Source of the DNA: Saccharopolyspora ipomoeae
GTDB lineage: Bacteria > Actinomycetota > Actinomycetes > Mycobacteriales > Pseudonocardiaceae
Direction of reading: 5' to 3'
DNA: 64,000 nucleotides
NCBI RefSeq assembly: GCF_029952525.1
Contig: NZ_JASAOF010000008.1
Location: 173,304-237,303, forward strand
Below the pieces are notes generated by a model. The model ran no database searches, was not told the origin of the DNA, and was given only the letters and a program-made list of their open reading frames with translations. The translations under genes were made by a program, and so were the position numbers. Below are positions 25,812 through 33,193 of the stretch, one piece after another. The stretch's first letter is position 1; each line of letters opens with the position of its first letter.

Positions 25812-27130
25812 GCCGCACCTCCGTTCTCGTCACCAGCGGGTTCGATCTCCAGGACGGCGCGGGCGTCGGAGCGCAGCTCCTTGGCCGCGTTGGCGACGTC
25901 CTGGGCGCGGACGTTGCCGATCCGGTCGGGCAGCTCGGAGATGAGCTCGGCCCGGCCGTGCAGCAGTTCGGCGCTGCCGAGGTCGAGGGTGCGCGAGACG
26001 ACGCGGTCGTTCTCGCGGTGCAGCGAGGCGGCCCAGCGGGCGGTGACCCGGTGCAGCTCCTCCTCGGTGGGGCCTTCGGTGGCGAGCTTGTCGAGCTCCT
26101 CGTCGATGGCCCCGATCACGCGCTCCACCCCGACGTCGGGGGTGTGGATGGCGGTGAAGGTGAAGGTGTCGGGGTCGCGCGCGTCGAGCGGCGCCCCCAT
26201 CAGGCCGGTTCCGGCGCTGACGTCGACGACGAGAGCTTCGCCGTGCACGAGGCGCTGCTGGAGCCGGGAGGCGTCGCCGTCGGAGAGGATGCCGGAGAGC
26301 ACGACGTTGGCGAGGTAGGCGTCGAGCTCGCCGACCGGGTCGGGCAGCCGGTAGCCGAGCGCGACGGCCGGCAGCGGCGCGTGCGGGTCGGCGTGCTTGC
26401 CGCGGACTTCGCTGGTGGGGAACGGCTCGCCGAAGGACGGCCGCTGAGGGACGCCGCGGGCGGGGACGTCGCCGAAGTGCTTCTCGATCAGCTTGATCGT
26501 CCGGTCGACGTCGAGGTCACCGGCGACGGTGAGCACGGCGTTGCCGGGCGAGTAGAAGGTGTCGAAGAAGGCGGCGCAGTCGTCGACGGTGGCCTGTTCG
26601 AGGTCGGTGAAGTCGCCGTAACCGTTGTGCGCGTTGGCGAAGGTCGAGTACAGCACCGGGGGGAGCAGGATCCAGGGGAAGCCGCCGTAGGGGCGGTTGA
26701 GGACGTTGAGCCGGATCTCCTCCTTGACCACGTCCACCTGGTTGGCGAGGTTCTCCTCGGTGAGCTTGGGGGCGCGCATCCGGTCGGCTTCCAGGAACAG
26801 CGCGCGCTCCAGGGCCGCCGAGGGCAGGACCTGGAAGTAGTCGGTGTAGTCCTGGTGCGTCGAACCGTTGAACGTGCCGCCGGAGCCCTGCACGTGCCGG
26901 AAGTGGGCGAGCTTTTCGAGGCTCTCGCTGCCCTGGAACATCAGGTGCTCGAACAGGTGCGCGAAGCCGGTGCGCCCTTCGGGTTCGGAGCGGAAGCCCA
27001 CGTCGTAGTGCACGCTGACACCGACCACAGGGGCCTGCCCTGATGACGCTTGGCCCGCTGCCGAGTCCGGTGCCAACACCACGCGCAGCCCATTGGGCAG
27101 AGTAACGCGATGCAGCTGGGGTTCGACCAT
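25808..27130 (-). CDS. M16 family zinc metallopeptidase (catalytic subunit)
   Basis: 440 residues from ATG. The zinc-binding HxxEH is visible in GFAHLFEHLMFQGSE (about residues 56-70), with the distal glutamate expected in VDVVKEEIRLNVLNRPYG. No signal peptide, so cytoplasmic. It is the partner of the overlapping downstream gene (ATGA overlap). The substrate is unknown; M16B pairs degrade peptides or process small secreted precursors. Length is normal. The 160-base gap after its start toward EspG shows nothing recognisable. Confidence 0.92.
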   Translation of the reverse strand: MVEPQLHRVTLPNGLRVVLAPDSAAGQASSGQAPVVGVSVHYDVGFRSEPEGRTGFAHLFEHLMFQGSESLEKLAHFRHVQGSGGTFNGSTHQDYTDYFQVLPSAALERALFLEADRMRAPKLTEENLANQVDVVKEEIRLNVLNRPYGGFPWILLPPVLYSTFANAHNGYGDFTDLEQATVDDCAAFFDTFYSPGNAVLTVAGDLDVDRTIKLIEKHFGDVPARGVPQRPSFGEPFPTSEVRGKHADPHAPLPAVALGYRLPDPVGELDAYLANVVLSGILSDGDASRLQQRLVHGEALVVDVSAGTGLMGAPLDARDPDTFTFTAIHTPDVGVERVIGAIDEELDKLATEGPTEEELHRVTARWAASLHRENDRVVSRTLDLGSAELLHGRAELISELPDRIGNVRAQDVANAAKELRSDARAVLEIEPAGDENGGAA

Positions 27131-27290
27131 GTCGTGCAGCCTACGTGCGGGCTGTCAAGCCGCGCGTGCCCCCTTCGAAGGCGTTCGGCGTGTCGGGCGG
27201 CTCGTCCGGGGCGTCCAGACGACAACCGGAGTAACGCCGGGTGGGCCGTTGACCTGCCCGGATGCGACATACCGACCAGCCGGAACGGAC

Positions 27291-28115
27291 TCAGCCCGCG
27301 CGGACCTGGTTGATCAACGAGTTGATCTCGTTTCCGATCATGCGAGCGTCGGCGGGCAGCAGCGCGTAGAGCGGTTCACCGGTGCTGCCGCGTTCCACAC
27401 GATCGAGGTACCGACCGTCCGGTTCGACGTTGTCGAACCAGGACACGGGCTGCGTGCGGCGACGCCGACCGTGCTGGTCGCGCAGGTTCGCCGCGATCTG
27501 GCCGAGCCGCACGTGCTCCGCCTTGCCGATCCGCTCGTAGAGCTCGACCTGCTGGTCACCGCTGCTGCCGCGCTGCCGGGTGGCGGTCTGCATCATGCTC
27601 GACGGGTCGTAGTCCTCGATCTGCTCGCCCTGCAGCGAGGAGTGCGGCACCCGGATCGGGCCGTAGCTGCCGGGTTTCGCGGGCGGGAGCGTGCCGAGCA
27701 CGACGCCGGGCAGCGGCGCGTTCTGGTGCACCTCGACGGTGAGCAGCCCGCCGCGCTTGGGGTCCTCGCTGGGCGCCTGCACGCCGAGCACCACGCGATC
27801 GCCTTCGGTGAACACCGCGACGGCCCGCCAGCAGTGATCGCTGCCCGGCTGCGGGAACCACATCGAGTCGACCCAGAGGTACGGCGTCGCAAGCGTTTTC
27901 AGGGCATCCACCAGCGGGGGAACGACCTCGTCATCGGCGACGAGACCAGCCGCCTCCATGTTCGGCAGCTCGGCCTTGCCGATGGCGCCGAACTGGTCGG
28001 CGGTGCGGCCGAAGGAACGGGTGCTGATCGGCAGCGTCAGGCCGTCGATCCGCAGGTACTTGAGCACGATGTCCAGGTGCACCGGCGACAGCTGCCACCG
28101 ACCCAACACACTCAC
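27291..28115 (-). CDS. ESX secretion-associated protein, EspG family
   Basis: 274 residues from GTG. The start WQLSPVHLDIVLKYLRIDGLTLPI is the EspG opening, followed by the family's alternating alpha/beta pattern and an EDYDPSSMMQTATRQRGSSGDQQVELYERIG segment; ends MIGNEINSLINQVRAG. EspG proteins are cytosolic chaperones that bind PE-PPE substrates of type VII secretion. It is the last gene of a four-gene set (WXG-like, lipoprotein, PPE-like, EspG) on one strand. No ESX core component (EccB, EccC, EccD) is within the window. Confidence 0.85.
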   Translation of the reverse strand: MSVLGRWQLSPVHLDIVLKYLRIDGLTLPISTRSFGRTADQFGAIGKAELPNMEAAGLVADDEVVPPLVDALKTLATPYLWVDSMWFPQPGSDHCWRAVAVFTEGDRVVLGVQAPSEDPKRGGLLTVEVHQNAPLPGVVLGTLPPAKPGSYGPIRVPHSSLQGEQIEDYDPSSMMQTATRQRGSSGDQQVELYERIGKAEHVRLGQIAANLRDQHGRRRRTQPVSWFDNVEPDGRYLDRVERGSTGEPLYALLPADARMIGNEINSLINQVRAG

Positions 28116-28161
28116 TTGAGCTTTCTCCCACTCGTGGAAGCAGAAAGAGATTCGTGCACGG

Positions 28162-28195
28162 GGTGGGGGAAGTTTTCATGAAAACTTCCCCCACC
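28162..28195. repeat. Family A palindrome, 28.2 kb copy (34-bp perfect)
   Basis: A 34-bp perfect palindrome centred between 28178 and 28179: core GTTTTCATGAAAAC flanked by GGTGGGGGAA and TTCCCCCACC. It is the longest copy, lying 69 bases past the stop of the PPE-like gene and 46 bases ahead of the EspG start. Confidence 0.95.
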
Positions 28196-28264
28196 ACCGA
28201 CACCACGGGAAAAGTCCGTTCTCGCGCGGAGAACGGTCGTGTCGTTCAGCGAACGACGGTCAGA

Positions 28265-29623
28265 TCACTCGCCGAGGACGGGCGGTGCGGTCTTGGGCAT
28301 GTCGTTCATCCACACGTCGTCCTGCTCTTCGAGCCAGGAGGGACGCTCGTGCTCGTCGTCCTCGGAACCCTCACCGCGACGACCCGCACCGGCACCCATG
28401 CCGCCCATGCCCCCGCGACCGGCGGCACCACGACCACCGGCACCAGCGGCTCCGGCGCCCGCACCGGCTCCTCCGCCGAGGCCACCGGCCCCGGCCCGAC
28501 CACCGGCGCCCATCCCGGCACCGCGGCCCCCGGCACCGGCTCCGAGGCCACCGGCCCCGGCCTTGCCACCGGCACCCATGCCGGCTCCGGCGCCGAGTCC
28601 GGCTGCGAGCCCCATGCCGCCACCACCGGGCACTCCGCCGCCAGGCGCTCCCCCGCCGGGCAGACCCCCGCCCGGGAGGCCGCCGCCGGGCGGGTTCGCC
28701 CAGGCGGTTCCGGTTCCGGCGGGACTCGTGCCGCCCGGGTAGGCGCCACCGCTGTAGCCGCCGCCGGGGATGCCGCTGCCCGCTCCGCCGGGCACGCCAC
28801 CGGAGTAGCCGCCACCGGAGCCCGCCCCGGAACCACCGGGAACGTTGCCGCCGTTGCCCATGCCGCCACCCCAGTCGGTGCCGCCGGGAGGCGGAACCGG
28901 CGGAGGGTTCGCCGTCGAGCCGTCAGGCGCGGTGTACTGCGGCATCTTCGCGTCGACCTGCGTCAACGTCGGGCTGTACACCCGGCCCATCGTCTCCTGA
29001 GCGGCCTTCTCGGCCTGCTCCTGCTCCTCCATCTGGGAGAGCGCGTTGACGCCACCGCCTGAAAGACCGAAGGGAATCGCACTGGCCGCGGCTTCTCCCC
29101 AGCTGAAACCCTCGGGCTGCGGGACGAGCTGCTTCGACTGACCAGCAGCATCCCCAGCAGCCTGGAGGTTGTTGCCGGTCATCTCGAAGGCGTCAGCGCT
29201 GGCCTTCATCCAGTCGGAAGCGGGCTTGCCGACCTCCGAAGCCTTATCAGCCGCTTCGCCCTGCCAACCGCCCTGCACGATGTTGGCGAGGTCCCGGTGG
29301 TAGCTCTCGCCACGCTCCCGAAGCGCCTTCGCAAGATTGATCCACGTCTCAGCGGCCTCACCGACGTTGTCCGGCTTGATCGACTCCTGGTTGGTCTTGT
29401 AGATGTCGGCATGACTGAAACCGCCCCAGTTCACGCACTGGCTGATGCCGGGCGAGTCGTAAGAACCGACTTCGAGCCCCGAGTTCTGGCTAGCGAGCCT
29501 GTTCTGCTGCTGCTGAGCGATCCGCTGCGCTTCAGCGGCCTGCTCATTGCGCTTCTCCTCAGCCGCGCCCTCCCACCCGAAGACGTGGGCACCAGCGTTA
29601 TCGAGCGTGTCGAGTAGCCCCAT
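28265..29623 (-). CDS. PPE-like / WXG-type ESX substrate with Gly-rich repeats
   Basis: 452 residues from ATG with GGGGGAG upstream. The N-terminal about 190 residues are helical, with QGGWQGEAADKASE (a WxG hairpin turn) and pairing helices as in PPE/WXG100 proteins. The middle is Pro/Gly-rich (YSGGVPGGAGSGIPGGG; GLGAGAGGRGAGMGAGG) with degenerate tandem repeats in the DNA (about 28380-28800). The C-terminus is acidic (EGSEDDEHERPSWLEEQDD). Likely exported by a type VII system with EspG help; the role is unknown. It starts 13 bases after the lipoprotein gene. Confidence 0.8.
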   Translation of the reverse strand: MGLLDTLDNAGAHVFGWEGAAEEKRNEQAAEAQRIAQQQQNRLASQNSGLEVGSYDSPGISQCVNWGGFSHADIYKTNQESIKPDNVGEAAETWINLAKALRERGESYHRDLANIVQGGWQGEAADKASEVGKPASDWMKASADAFEMTGNNLQAAGDAAGQSKQLVPQPEGFSWGEAAASAIPFGLSGGGVNALSQMEEQEQAEKAAQETMGRVYSPTLTQVDAKMPQYTAPDGSTANPPPVPPPGGTDWGGGMGNGGNVPGGSGAGSGGGYSGGVPGGAGSGIPGGGYSGGAYPGGTSPAGTGTAWANPPGGGLPGGGLPGGGAPGGGVPGGGGMGLAAGLGAGAGMGAGGKAGAGGLGAGAGGRGAGMGAGGRAGAGGLGGGAGAGAGAAGAGGRGAAGRGGMGGMGAGAGRRGEGSEDDEHERPSWLEEQDDVWMNDMPKTAPPVLGE

Positions 29624-29636
29624 CACTCCCCCTGAA

Positions 29637-30170
29637 TCACTGCGGCAGTCTCGGCGAGATCTGCTCGGCGACCCTGCGCGATTCGCCGCAGGGCTCAACG
29701 GGCTCGGTAGTACCTGCGGTCACGGTGACGATGACGGTGCCACCGGCGGCGTCCAGGAACGACGAGCAAACGCCCTGGCCTTCGGAGCCCGCAGTGACAC
29801 CGATCGCAGCCTTGCGGCCGCCGGCGTCGAACGGCTCAACGCGTCCGAGATTGGCCTCGGACATGTACTTGTCGAACGGCGTGCCGGGGCTCTTGTACAG
29901 AGCCAGGTCCATCTTGTCGCCGGTGAAGTTGCACCCCGGCTCCGACGAGAGGTCAGTGTCCGGCTCACCGGGCCCAGCAACTCCCGCTGCAGCGAGTTCT
30001 TCAGGCGTGTAGAAGTTGCACGGGTCGAAGCTCTCCAGCGCAGAAGGAGCTGGGGCAGTCGACTCCCCGCCTCCGTCAGTCGTGCCTCCGGCCCCGCCCG
30101 TGCAAGCGGACAAGCCGAGAAGGGCAGAGCCCGCCGCAGCAGCGATCACGACTCGGGAGAAAGAGCTCAC
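29637..30170 (-). CDS. DUF3558 family lipoprotein
   Basis: 177 residues from ATG. A lipoprotein signal peptide (SFSRVVIAAAAGSALLGLSAC) ends in the lipobox LSAC, cleaving at C23. The mature part has FDPCNFYTPEELAAAGV, PGCNFTGDKMDLALY, GVCSSFLDAAGGTVIVTV and EPCGESRRVAEQISPRLP, with four conserved cysteines as in DUF3558. The family is common in Pseudonocardiaceae beside EspG/PPE-like genes; function unknown. It overlaps the upstream WXG-like gene by four bases (ATGA). Confidence 0.9.
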   Translation of the reverse strand: MSSFSRVVIAAAAGSALLGLSACTGGAGGTTDGGGESTAPAPSALESFDPCNFYTPEELAAAGVAGPGEPDTDLSSEPGCNFTGDKMDLALYKSPGTPFDKYMSEANLGRVEPFDAGGRKAAIGVTAGSEGQGVCSSFLDAAGGTVIVTVTAGTTEPVEPCGESRRVAEQISPRLPQ

Positions 30171-30577
30171 TGAATACCTCGCCTCAGGTCGTCGGCGTTC
30201 TGTTCGTCGGTGGCACGGTAATCCTTGGCCGCATCCCGGAAAGCGTCAGCTTGTTTCTGCAGTTCTTCCATCAGCTGACGAATCAGAGCCACAGCACCCG
30301 CGCTGTTATCCCCCGCCTTGTCCGAGAAACGCTGAGCGAGCTGCTGGCCGTCCGGGTAGTCGCCAAGCCCTTGAACACGAACCATCCGGTCCGTCTTGCG
30401 TTGCAGGGCCCGAAGCTCACGGATCTCTTCCTCGCAGCGCTTGGCCGCGTTCTCGGCAGCCTCCGGGTTCAGCGCGAGCTTGCCCGCACCGACCTGCGAG
30501 TTGATCCACTGCGTCTGACCGCCGATGGCCTTGAGGCCCTCCTTGGCGGCGGCGAACCCACCCTCTGCGCTAGTCAT
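30167..30577 (-). CDS. WXG100-like helical protein of the EspG set
   Basis: 136 residues from ATG, almost entirely helical and charged: FAAAKEGLKAIGGQTQWINSQV, AAENAAKRCEEEIRELRALQRKTDRM and LIRQLMEELQKQADAFRDAAKDY. The C-terminal helix ends YRATDEQNADDLRRGI, resembling the export tail of WXG100/Esp proteins (YxxxD/E: YRATDE). No WxG turn, so membership is inferred from context and fold. First gene of the four-gene set, coupled to the lipoprotein by ATGA overlap; the 140-base gap upstream should hold the promoter. Confidence 0.7.
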   Translation of the reverse strand: MTSAEGGFAAAKEGLKAIGGQTQWINSQVGAGKLALNPEAAENAAKRCEEEIRELRALQRKTDRMVRVQGLGDYPDGQQLAQRFSDKAGDNSAGAVALIRQLMEELQKQADAFRDAAKDYRATDEQNADDLRRGIQ

Positions 30578-30717
30578 CCCAGATCCTCCGGACCCTGTGA
30601 TCCCCCATGAACCGTGATTACTTTAGCTGGACGCGCCCGCGCGCGTAACGGTTCCGGGGAATCTGGACAAACTTGACCCGGGACACACCCCACCCCAGGT
30701 CACAGCGCGAAGATCAC

Positions 30718-30912
30718 CTAGTCGGCGGAGTGGAAACGGCCCCGCTTGAGCCCGGCCAGGAACGCCCCCCACTGCGATGCCTGGACACGCAGCTGACCAC
30801 CCTCCGGGTCCTTGGAGTCACGGACCGCGATCTCATGAGCGGCGCGTGCGATCTCGACGCAGTTGGTCGAGGACCCACTCCTACTGCTCTTCCGCCAGTC
30901 CAGGTCAGTCAT
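30718..30912 (-). CDS. DUF397 domain protein
   Basis: 64 residues from ATG (MTDLDWRKSSRSGSSTNCVEIA). The pattern WRKSSRSG...NCVEIA, VRDSKDPEGG and the end WGAFLAGLKRGRF is the complete DUF397. These small proteins are encoded next to XRE-DUF5753 regulators and are thought to act as their partners or antagonists. It overlaps the regulator's 3' end by eight bases and is probably translated with it. Confidence 0.93.
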   Translation of the reverse strand: MTDLDWRKSSRSGSSTNCVEIARAAHEIAVRDSKDPEGGQLRVQASQWGAFLAGLKRGRFHSAD

Positions 30913-31750
30913 CGATCAGCCCCTCTACCAGCGCGTCGATCAGCTCGACCGACTCGTTCTCTCCGAGCGCCGCTTCCCACAGCGCATCGCGCGATTCAAC
31001 ATACTGTTGCGTCGCGTTGCCGTCAGTAACGAAGATCCCGCCCTTCCTGTTCTCCAGGTAGACGTACGTTTCCAGGGCAGCGAACTCGTAGATGGCGAAG
31101 GTCCCATCCAACCCTGGATGCGCACCCGCCGAAGCCGGGATCACCCGTACACGAACGTTAGGGCATTCCGAGTCAGCCATGATCTTCTGGAGCTGACCGC
31201 GCATGGTCCTGACTCCGCCGATGCGGCGACGCAGCACGAACTCATCGATCAAGAACCTTAGTTCTGGTCCGTTCGGACGAGAAAGCACCGCCTGACGCCC
31301 TATTCGCGTGGCAACCCGTCGCTCGATCTCGCTCTGCGGTCGGTTGACGGTCGAAATCATCTGACGCGCGTACTCAGCTGTCTGCAACAAGCCTGGCACC
31401 AGGGCGATTTCGCACGTCGTCACCCGCCGGGCCTCGGTTTCCAAAAGCATGATGTTCGCGAGTTGGTCCGCGAACTGGTCGTGGGAGGGCAGGTTGATGG
31501 TCGTGCCGTCGTTGGACTCGGCCTTGGCCGTGAGCAGGTCGTGCATCTCGCCGGTGGCGCCGTAGAGGTCGCAGAGGGCGGCGACCTCCTCGGGAGTCGG
31601 GTAGCGGGCTCCGGTTTCTGTCCTGCTCACCCATGCCGGGCTGGTGCCCAATCGCGTGGCCACCGTTCGGGTGGACATTTCCGCGCGCTCGCGCAGGGTT
31701 CGGAGCTCCGCGCCGAGGTTGACGCGAAACAGTCGGGATCTCGCCGACAC
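30905..31750 (-). CDS. XRE-family regulator with DUF5753 domain
   Basis: 281 residues from GTG at 31750 with GGAGG six bases upstream (VSARSRLFRVNLGAELRTLR). The N-terminal helix-turn-helix is LRERAEMSTRTVATRLGTSPAWVSRTETGARYPTPEEV. The DUF5753 domain follows (ANIMLLETEARRVTTCEIALVPGLLQTAEYARQMI ... VRVIPASAGAHPGLDGTFAIYEF). Such regulators control development or antibiotic production with their DUF397 partner. The open frame beyond 31750 is promoter DNA. A GAAACGTTTC palindrome lies 70 bases upstream and may be its operator. Confidence 0.92.
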   Translation of the reverse strand: MSARSRLFRVNLGAELRTLRERAEMSTRTVATRLGTSPAWVSRTETGARYPTPEEVAALCDLYGATGEMHDLLTAKAESNDGTTINLPSHDQFADQLANIMLLETEARRVTTCEIALVPGLLQTAEYARQMISTVNRPQSEIERRVATRIGRQAVLSRPNGPELRFLIDEFVLRRRIGGVRTMRGQLQKIMADSECPNVRVRVIPASAGAHPGLDGTFAIYEFAALETYVYLENRKGGIFVTDGNATQQYVESRDALWEAALGENESVELIDALVEGLIDD

Positions 31751-31819
31751 CCTGACCTCCGGGGAGATGCGTGAACGGGTCCCCGTTTCGAATTCCGTTG
31801 CACCGCTTCGATTCCCGGG

Positions 31820-31829
31820 GAAACGTTTC
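31820..31829. promoter_or_regulatory. GAAACGTTTC palindrome in the XRE divergent promoter
   Basis: A perfect 10-bp palindrome in the 239-base divergent gap between the regulator and the small gene at 31990. GAAACG/CGTTTC half-sites recur nearby (about 31784, 31851, 31928), so it may be a multi-site operator for the XRE protein. Confidence 0.4.
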
Positions 31830-31989
31830 ACTGGTGGATGAACTGCCGAAACGAACCTAACTTCCCATCCCATTCCGGTTCCACGTGTTTGGAAGCAAAG
31901 GACTCAAAGGGATGGTTTTCGACGTGTTTCGGCGAGAGCGAACGGATGTGTTCTGGATCGTCGGCTCGGGATTCAAGATTCGTCATGCC

Positions 31990-32178
31990 ATGACGACACT
32001 TCCGGGTTCGGTATATACCGGCGCCTGGGTTTCGGCTCTCTGCGAAACGTGGCTGCTCATCCCGACCGCCACCCCGTGGCCGCGAGAACCCCTCACCAAG
32101 CACATCACCGAACGCTGCTCGGAATGCGCGGCCATCGCCGACCGCGAGGAGCACGACGAACACACCTGGGACTACTGA
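31990..32178 (+). CDS. Small Cys-containing protein divergent from the XRE regulator
   Basis: 62 residues from ATG (MTTLPGSVYTGAWVSALCETWLLIPTATPW). It contains C and then ERCSECAAIADREEHDEHTW, a possible C...CxxC plus His/Asp metal site. Small proteins of this kind are often found opposite XRE-DUF397 pairs in this group of bacteria. No defined family. The frame is open further upstream to 31885 but lacks protein character. 29 bases separate it from the next gene on the same strand. Confidence 0.55.
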   Translation: MTTLPGSVYTGAWVSALCETWLLIPTATPWPREPLTKHITERCSECAAIADREEHDEHTWDY

Positions 32179-32207
32179 CCCCGCAACCGCCGAGAGGAAT
32201 TCGAGAA

Positions 32208-32708
32208 GTGCACAACCCGCAGCACCACCCGCAACTCCCGCCGCGCGCCCACGAACTCACCTGGCCCCCAGCGGATCCGCCCGCGCAGAGCTCCACCGCG
32301 GTGCTGATCGTCGCCGCCCTGACCACGTCCGGCGTCTCCCTCGGCGGCTTCGCGCTGCTCGGGGCCATGTGCATCAAGCGCGGCTTCGAAACGGGCGACC
32401 ACCTCGCAGGCGCCCTCCTCCTCACCGCGGCCACCCTCACCATCACCCTCGGCATCGGAGGCAGCCTCCTGGCCCTCCTCCGAGGCAGCCGAACGGGCAG
32501 GATCGTCGTCACCCTCTGCTGCGCCCTCTACGCGATCAGCGGCACAACAACCCTCCTCAACGGCAACCTCGGCAGCCTCATCCAACTCCTCATCGCCCTC
32601 CCCCTCGCCACCCTCTGGTGGCTCCCCACCACAACCCGAGCCCTCCACTCCCGCAGGACCCCACCCCCTCCCGCCACGCACTACTGGGCAGAGGGCAGTT
32701 TTAGTTAA
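32208..32708 (+). CDS. Four-pass membrane protein of unknown function
   Basis: 166 residues from GTG with GAGAGGAA about ten bases upstream. A Pro/His-rich N-terminus (about 1-25) is followed by four hydrophobic segments: STAVLIVAALTTSGVSLGGF, LAGALLLTAATLTITLGIG, RIVVTLCCALYAISGTTTL and LIQLLIALPLATLWWLP. The last codons (GSFS-stop) are supplied by a family B palindromic element, so the native C-terminus may have been altered by its insertion. Codon use becomes very C-rich toward the end. No family recognised. Confidence 0.65.
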   Translation: MHNPQHHPQLPPRAHELTWPPADPPAQSSTAVLIVAALTTSGVSLGGFALLGAMCIKRGFETGDHLAGALLLTAATLTITLGIGGSLLALLRGSRTGRIVVTLCCALYAISGTTTLLNGNLGSLIQLLIALPLATLWWLPTTTRALHSRRTPPPPATHYWAEGSFS

Positions 32709-32763
32709 AACTGTCCAGACAAAACGGACATGATCATGGGGCAGCTATGACTAAAACTGCCCC
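32693..32763. repeat. Family B palindromic element, copy 2
   Basis: Arms GGGCAGTTTTAGT... and ...TATGACTAAAACTGCCCC enclose CAGACAAAACGGACATGATCATGGGG, matching the interior of copy 1. The left arm has drifted (AGTTAAAACTG). It provides the TAA of the membrane protein gene. Confidence 0.85.
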
Positions 32764-32784
32764 CTGGCAACACACCCCACCCCC

Positions 32785-32880
32785 AACCTCACCACCAACC
32801 TCACGGCCTGTCTCACGACCCGCCTGACGACCGACCTCACGGCCTGCCCCACGGCCGGCCTCACGACCGGCCTGACGGCC
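32785..32880. repeat. Exact 12-bp tandem repeat, eight units
   Basis: Eight consecutive 12-base units with consensus (G/A/C)(G/A)CCTCACGGCC run from 32785 to 32880 with no length change. On the minus strand they spell repeated four-residue units such as EAGR, EVGR and QAGR, but the ORF there starts inside a family B palindrome and is unlikely to be a gene. It lies between two family B elements. Confidence 0.9.
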
Positions 32881-32908
32881 GGGGGGCTGCCTCGACCTCG
32901 TCGGCAGT

Positions 32909-32980
32909 GGGGCAGTTTTAGCCATAATTGCGCCATGATCATGTCCGTTATGACCGGATAGTTATGGCTAAAACTGTCCC
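32909..32980. repeat. Family B palindromic element, copy 3
   Basis: GGGGCAGTTTTAGCCATAAT (32909-32928) is matched in inverse by 32961-32980 (GTTATGGCTAAAACTGTCCC). The interior, GCCATGATCATGTCCGTTATGACCGG, is the inverted form of the interior of copies 1 and 2, so this element lies in the opposite orientation. The rest of the gap to 33193 shows no gene. Confidence 0.9.
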
Positions 32981-33193
32981 GTCGGCAACGTCCCTCCCGG
33001 CCGGGACGCTCTCGGGGGACGTTCTCCCCCAGGGCTCGGGGAGGCATCGGTTTGGGAAAAGCGGGGTTGTGGGGGTGTTCTCGGGGTTAAGGTTCCGGGC
33101 GATCTTGTTGTTGTGGGAAGTCGGTGACATGGGTGCGTTAGGGCTGGTCAACGTGGTTGGGGCCTGCCGTTTCCGGCGGTCGGGGCTCGGCGG

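Noticed and set aside
32734..32925. 63-residue xxGR-repeat protein on the minus strand
   Set aside because: It begins with the ATG of a family B arm and consists of the 12-bp tandem repeat; no ribosome binding site of its own beyond the palindrome.
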